From assembly GCA_031180725.1 (NCBI GenBank), contig JAPSLO010000002.1, positions 248,001-312,000 of the forward strand: DNA of 64,000 nucleotides, written 5' to 3'. Of this stretch, positions 60,834-64,000 are shown piece by piece (position 1 is the first letter of the stretch; each line of letters starts with the position of its first letter). The notes under the pieces were generated by a model. It was given only the letters and a program-made list of their open reading frames with translations. It was not told where the DNA came from and did not search any database. Origin of the DNA: Roseomonas sp. Lineage in GTDB: Bacteria; Pseudomonadota; Alphaproteobacteria; Acetobacterales; Acetobacteraceae. The position numbers and the translations under genes were made by a program.

Positions 60834-61733
60834 ATGCCGGGCCAGATGAATGCCGCCGCCTGGGGCCTGCTGGCCCTGCTCTCGGTGATCTGGGGCGCGT
60901 CCTTCTTCTTCGCCGCCGTGGCCCTGCAGGGCTTCCCGCCTTTCACCATCGTGTTGGGCCGTTGCGCCGTGGCGGCGCTGGCCCTGGCGCTGGCCTGCCG
61001 TCTCTCCGGGTTCGCGCTGCCACGCGGCCGGCAGGCCTGGATCGTCTGCCTGGGCATGGGCTTCCTGAACAATGCCCTGCCCTTCAGCCTGATCACCACG
61101 GGCCAGCAATACATCCCCTCGGGCCTGGCCGCGGTGGTGAACGCGGCCACACCGGTCTTCGGCGCGCTGGCCGCACATCTGCTGACACAGGACGAGAAGC
61201 TGACCGCGCACCGGCTCGCGGGATCGGTGCTGGGCCTGGCCGGGGTCGCGGTGCTGGCGGGACCGGCGGCCTTCGCCCAGGGCAACGAACTGCTGGGGAT
61301 TCTCTGCGGCCTCGGCGCCTGCCTGAGCTATGGGCTGACGGGCGTCTGGTCGCGCCGTATCCGGCGCGCCGGGCTCACGCCGCTGGCGGTGGCCACCGGG
61401 CAATGCGCCTCGGCCACACTGATGATGCTGCCGCTGGTGCTGCTGCTGGACCAGCCCTGGACGCTGCCGGCGCCGCCGGCCACGGCGGTTCTGGCCGTGA
61501 TCGGCTTCGGGCTGATCTCCACCGCGCTGGCCTATTGGCTGTTCTTCGTGATCCTGGCGCGGGCCGGCGCGGCGAATGTTCTGCTGGTGACGCTGCTGGT
61601 GCCCGTCACCGCCCTGCTGATCGGCAGCCTGGTGCTGCAGGAGGTGCTGCTGCCGCGCCACTTCGCGGGCATGGCCATCATCTTCGCCGGGCTGATCGTG
61701 ATCGACGGTCGCCTGCTGCGCCGCTGGTCTTAA
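60834..61733 (+). CDS. EamA/DMT-family transporter
   Basis: 299 residues, ten membrane helices in two EamA halves (WGLLALLSVIWGASFFFAAVAL first, LGILCGLGACLSYGLTGVW second). FNNALPFSLITTGQQYIPSGLAAVVNAATPVFGAL-type sequence marks the end of the first half. It exports metabolites such as amino acids or drugs; the substrate is unknown. A GAAGCGCGCC leader precedes the ATG. Confidence 0.88.
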   Translation: MPGQMNAAAWGLLALLSVIWGASFFFAAVALQGFPPFTIVLGRCAVAALALALACRLSGFALPRGRQAWIVCLGMGFLNNALPFSLITTGQQYIPSGLAAVVNAATPVFGALAAHLLTQDEKLTAHRLAGSVLGLAGVAVLAGPAAFAQGNELLGILCGLGACLSYGLTGVWSRRIRRAGLTPLAVATGQCASATLMMLPLVLLLDQPWTLPAPPATAVLAVIGFGLISTALAYWLFFVILARAGAANVLLVTLLVPVTALLIGSLVLQEVLLPRHFAGMAIIFAGLIVIDGRLLRRWS

Positions 61734-61749
61734 CCAGCGGCTTACCCCT

Positions 61750-61785
61750 CCCCCGGCAGAGTTTGCCGGCCGGCGCCGCCGGGGG
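61750..61785 (+). terminator. Hairpin 3' of the EamA gene
   Basis: CCCCCGGC (61750-61757) pairs with GCCGGGGG (61778-61785); the 20-base loop contains further GCCGG/CCGGC pairing. It separates the EamA gene from the flagellar genes. Confidence 0.5.
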
Positions 61786-61869
61786 TTGGAAAGCAGGGTC
61801 AGGCAGGATGCTGTGGTGCGCAGGATGCGCAGGATCTGACGGCGGCCGCGCAGCGGGGCGGGGCGCGCA

Positions 61870-63570
61870 ATGGGCGCGCTGATCGAGCAGCTCCGCAATT
61901 TCGGCACGGTGCGCCTGGCCGCGATGGGTGGCATCGGCGTGGCTGTCCTGGGCCTGGTGATCTGGCTGGCGCTGCGCGCGGCCGAACCACCGATGGCGCT
62001 GCTGTACGGCGAGCTGGACCAGCGCGACGCCGCCGCCGTGGTGGCCACCCTGGAACGCCAGCGCGTGCCCCACCGCATCGCCGGCGGCGGCAGCCAGGTG
62101 CTGGCGCCGGAAGCCGAAATCCCGCGCCTGCGCCTGATGCTGGCGCGCGAAGGCGTGCCCTCTGGCGGCTCTGTCGGCTACGAGATCTTCGATCGCGGCG
62201 AAAGCCTGACCACCACCCCTTTCCAGCAGGACATCAATCGCCTGCGTGCGTTGGAAGGCGAATTGTCGCGCTCCATCCGCAGCCTGCAGGGCGTGCGCCA
62301 GGCGCGGGTGCATCTGGTGCTGCCGCGGCGCGATCCCTTCTCCCGCGACCGCGCGGAAGCGCAGGCCAGCGTCGTGCTGACCATGCAGGGGGCGCAGCGG
62401 CTGGACCGGGAAGGCGTGCAATCCGTGCTGCATCTGGTCTCCGCCGCCGTGCCAGGGCTGCGGCCGCAGAATGTCTCCATCGTGGACAGCCGGGGCGAGC
62501 TGTTGGCGCGCGGCGGCCAGGCATTGACCGGCCCCGCCGCCGCACAGGGCGCCGAGGAGCTGCGCCGCACGCAGGAGCTGCGCCTGGCCCGCGCCGTGGA
62601 GGACCTGCTGGAACGCACCCTTGGCCCCGGCCGCGTGCGCGCGGAGGCCGCGGTGGAAATGGATTTCGACCGTATCCAGACGGTGGAGGAGCGCTTCGAC
62701 CCGGAGAACCAGGTGCCGCGCAGCACCCAGTCCACGGCGGAGACCAACCGCAGCACCGAAGGCGGCAATGTCTCCGTCGCCAACCAGCTTCCGGGCGGCG
62801 ATGCGCAGAACGGTAACACCCGCAACGAGCAGTCGCGGCAGGAGGAGACTACGAATTTCGAGATCGGCCGCCTGACGCGCAACACCACGCGCGAACAGCC
62901 GGCGCTGAAGCGGATCTCGCTCGCGGTACTGGTGGATGGCGTCTGGGAAGCGGGCGAAGGCGGTGCGCCGCGCTGGCGCGAGCGCACCCCGGAGGAATTG
63001 CAGCGCATCGCGGCGCTCGCGCGCTCGGCCGTTGGCTTCAACGAACAGCGCGGTGACCGGGTGGAGGTGGTGAGCCTGCGCTTCGCCGAACCGCCGCCGG
63101 CGGAGGCACCGCCGGAAGGCTTCGTGATCCTGGGCCAGACCGTGCCGCCGGCGCTGGCTGGCCGCGTGATGGAAAGTGCGGTCCTGGCGCTGGTTGCGCT
63201 GGCGGCGCTGCTGCTGATCGGCCGCCCGCTGGTGGGCCGGCTGGGCTTGGCGCTGGCGCCGCCGGCGCAACTGGCCGGCGTGGCGGTGGCCGGCGCCCTG
63301 CCCAGCGGCACGGTGACGGTGGAAGGGCAGATCACCGTGGGACCCAACGGCCAGCCCATCGCCGGCCCCGCCGGAGCCGCCGCCGCCCTGCCTGGCGCAC
63401 CGGGCGTCGCAGAGGGCGCCGAGATGTCGGAGGAGGAGATGGTAAACCTGGCGCGCGTTGACGGGCAGATGCGCGCCTCCTCGCTGCAGCAGTTGGCGGA
63501 ACTCGTGAACAAGCAGCCCGAACAGGCCGCCGCCGTGGTGCGGCGCTGGCTGACGCCGGAGGACAAGTGA
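61870..63570 (+). CDS. fliF: Flagellar MS-ring protein FliF
   Basis: 566 residues. The ring-building secretin-like RBM domains are in the first half: [62 protein letters not shown] and [32 protein letters not shown]. Membrane helices are near 18-38 and 430-450. The C-terminal part that binds FliG ends [17 protein letters not shown]. It assembles the base of the flagellar rotor in the inner membrane. It is one base from fliG and probably starts the flagellar operon after an upstream terminator. Confidence 0.95.
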   Translation: MGALIEQLRNFGTVRLAAMGGIGVAVLGLVIWLALRAAEPPMALLYGELDQRDAAAVVATLERQRVPHRIAGGGSQVLAPEAEIPRLRLMLAREGVPSGGSVGYEIFDRGESLTTTPFQQDINRLRALEGELSRSIRSLQGVRQARVHLVLPRRDPFSRDRAEAQASVVLTMQGAQRLDREGVQSVLHLVSAAVPGLRPQNVSIVDSRGELLARGGQALTGPAAAQGAEELRRTQELRLARAVEDLLERTLGPGRVRAEAAVEMDFDRIQTVEERFDPENQVPRSTQSTAETNRSTEGGNVSVANQLPGGDAQNGNTRNEQSRQEETTNFEIGRLTRNTTREQPALKRISLAVLVDGVWEAGEGGAPRWRERTPEELQRIAALARSAVGFNEQRGDRVEVVSLRFAEPPPAEAPPEGFVILGQTVPPALAGRVMESAVLALVALAALLLIGRPLVGRLGLALAPPAQLAGVAVAGALPSGTVTVEGQITVGPNGQPIAGPAGAAAALPGAPGVAEGAEMSEEEMVNLARVDGQMRASSLQQLAELVNKQPEQAAAVVRRWLTPEDK

Positions 63571-63571
63571 G

Positions 63572-64000
63572 ATGAGCGGCAAGTCCGGCCTGACCGGCCC
63601 GCAAAAGGCCGCGACGCTGATGCTGGCCTTGGGCGACGAGCAGGCCGCCAAGATCTTCGGCAAGCTGCATGAGGACGAGATCCGCGACCTGTCGCAGGCC
63701 ATGGCCGCGCTCGGCCGGGTGTCCTCCGCCATGGTCGAGGAGGTGCTGACCGAGTTCCGTGAGGCGCTGGGCCAGACGGGCCATCTCGTTGGCTCCTTCG
63801 AGGTGACGGAGCGGCTGCTGCTGAAGACGCTGCCGAAGGAGCGCGTCGCCCAGATCATGGAAGAGATCCGCGGCCCCGCGGGTCGCACCATGTGGGACAA
63901 GCTCGGCAATGTCTCGGAAGCGGTGCTGGCGAACTATCTCAAGAATGAATACCCGCAGACCGTGGCCGTGGTGCTCTCCAAGGTGAAGCCGGACCATGCG
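63572..64000 (+). CDS. fliG: Flagellar motor switch protein FliG (3' cut by window)
   Basis: The first 143 residues are visible and the frame is open to the end of the window. [31 protein letters not shown] is the FliG N-terminal domain that binds the C-terminus of Fli[27 protein letters not shown] is the start of the middle domain that joins FliM. It begins one base after the fliF stop, TGAGATGAG, and thus is translationally coupled. It is part of the rotor switch at the cytoplasmic face. Confidence 0.95.
   Translation, partial: MSGKSGLTGPQKAATLMLALGDEQAAKIFGKLHEDEIRDLSQAMAALGRVSSAMVEEVLTEFREALGQTGHLVGSFEVTERLLLKTLPKERVAQIMEEIRGPAGRTMWDKLGNVSEAVLANYLKNEYPQTVAVVLSKVKPDHA

Overview
This 64 kb window is very GC-rich (about 70%), gene-dense chromosomal DNA from an alphaproteobacterium. 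Gene content and protein flavour suggest the Acetobacteraceae (Roseomonas-like). The signs are many Bug/TctC-type solute receptors without transporter partners, a phasin, UbiK- and UbiM-like ubiquinone proteins, a MarR/OmpR/kinase block beside ilvE, and a fliF-fliG flagellar locus. This placement is inference from content; no rRNA, tRNA, CRISPR array, prophage or intact insertion sequence was seen.

Layout. 1-2.5 kb: two tandem paralogous membrane proteins, the first cut by the window edge. 2.4-7 kb: an acetyltransferase, ilvE, then a MarR regulator, response regulator and sensor kinase. 7-16 kb: housekeeping genes, namely phasin, a TetR regulator, proC and a YbjN protein on the minus strand and ubiK next to them, then lgt, a MidA/NDUFAF7-type methyltransferase, pgeF, a lipoprotein and prs on the plus strand. 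16-19.3 kb: a minus-strand operon (DUF6285-like protein, aminoglycoside-phosphotransferase-fold kinase, acyl-CoA dehydrogenase, SDR) resembling an ACAD10/11-type hydroxyacid or acyl catabolic unit. 19.3-22 kb: a LysR regulator facing a decayed PrpF/Bug/hydrolase cluster. 22-24 kb: a histidine kinase with an ethylene-receptor-like membrane domain plus a single-domain receiver. 24.2-27.1 kb: a three-subunit iron-sulfur/FAD amino-acid or opine oxidase (HcnABC type).

27-33 kb: an aldehyde dehydrogenase relic, an MFS exporter, a VOC protein, a stand-alone oxidoreductase of the type usually fused to SelD, a TVP38-like membrane protein, an Asp/Glu/hydantoin racemase and an AbgB-type M20 amidohydrolase. 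33.5-36.8 kb: two paralogous proteins with a DUF4214-like start and a methyltransferase-like core, followed by an FkbM methyltransferase, probably a surface-glycan unit. 36.8-43 kb: mixed transporters and small enzymes. 43-55 kb: an accessory catabolic region with two more Bug receptors, a sulfatase-fold hydrolase, a flavin reductase, an AAHS-type transporter, a gamma-glutamyltransferase family protein, a 4-oxalocrotonate-type tautomerase and a large secreted alpha/beta hydrolase. 55-58.6 kb: a translationally coupled trio of class I CoA-transferase A and B subunits and a CaiB/BaiF family III CoA-transferase. 58.6-59.4 kb: a lower-GC gene with DYD-type repeats. 59.5-64 kb: a UbiH/UbiM hydroxylase, an EamA transporter and the start of the flagellar genes fliF and fliG, the latter cut by the window end.

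The clearest unusual points are the copper-ligand-preserving ethylene-receptor-like kinase, a degenerate epimerase stub whose stop overlaps the lgt start, a hydrolase with both a homopolymer frameshift and a lost nucleophile, three further gene relics (PrpF, alpha/beta hydrolase, aldehyde dehydrogenase), and the low-GC repeat protein.
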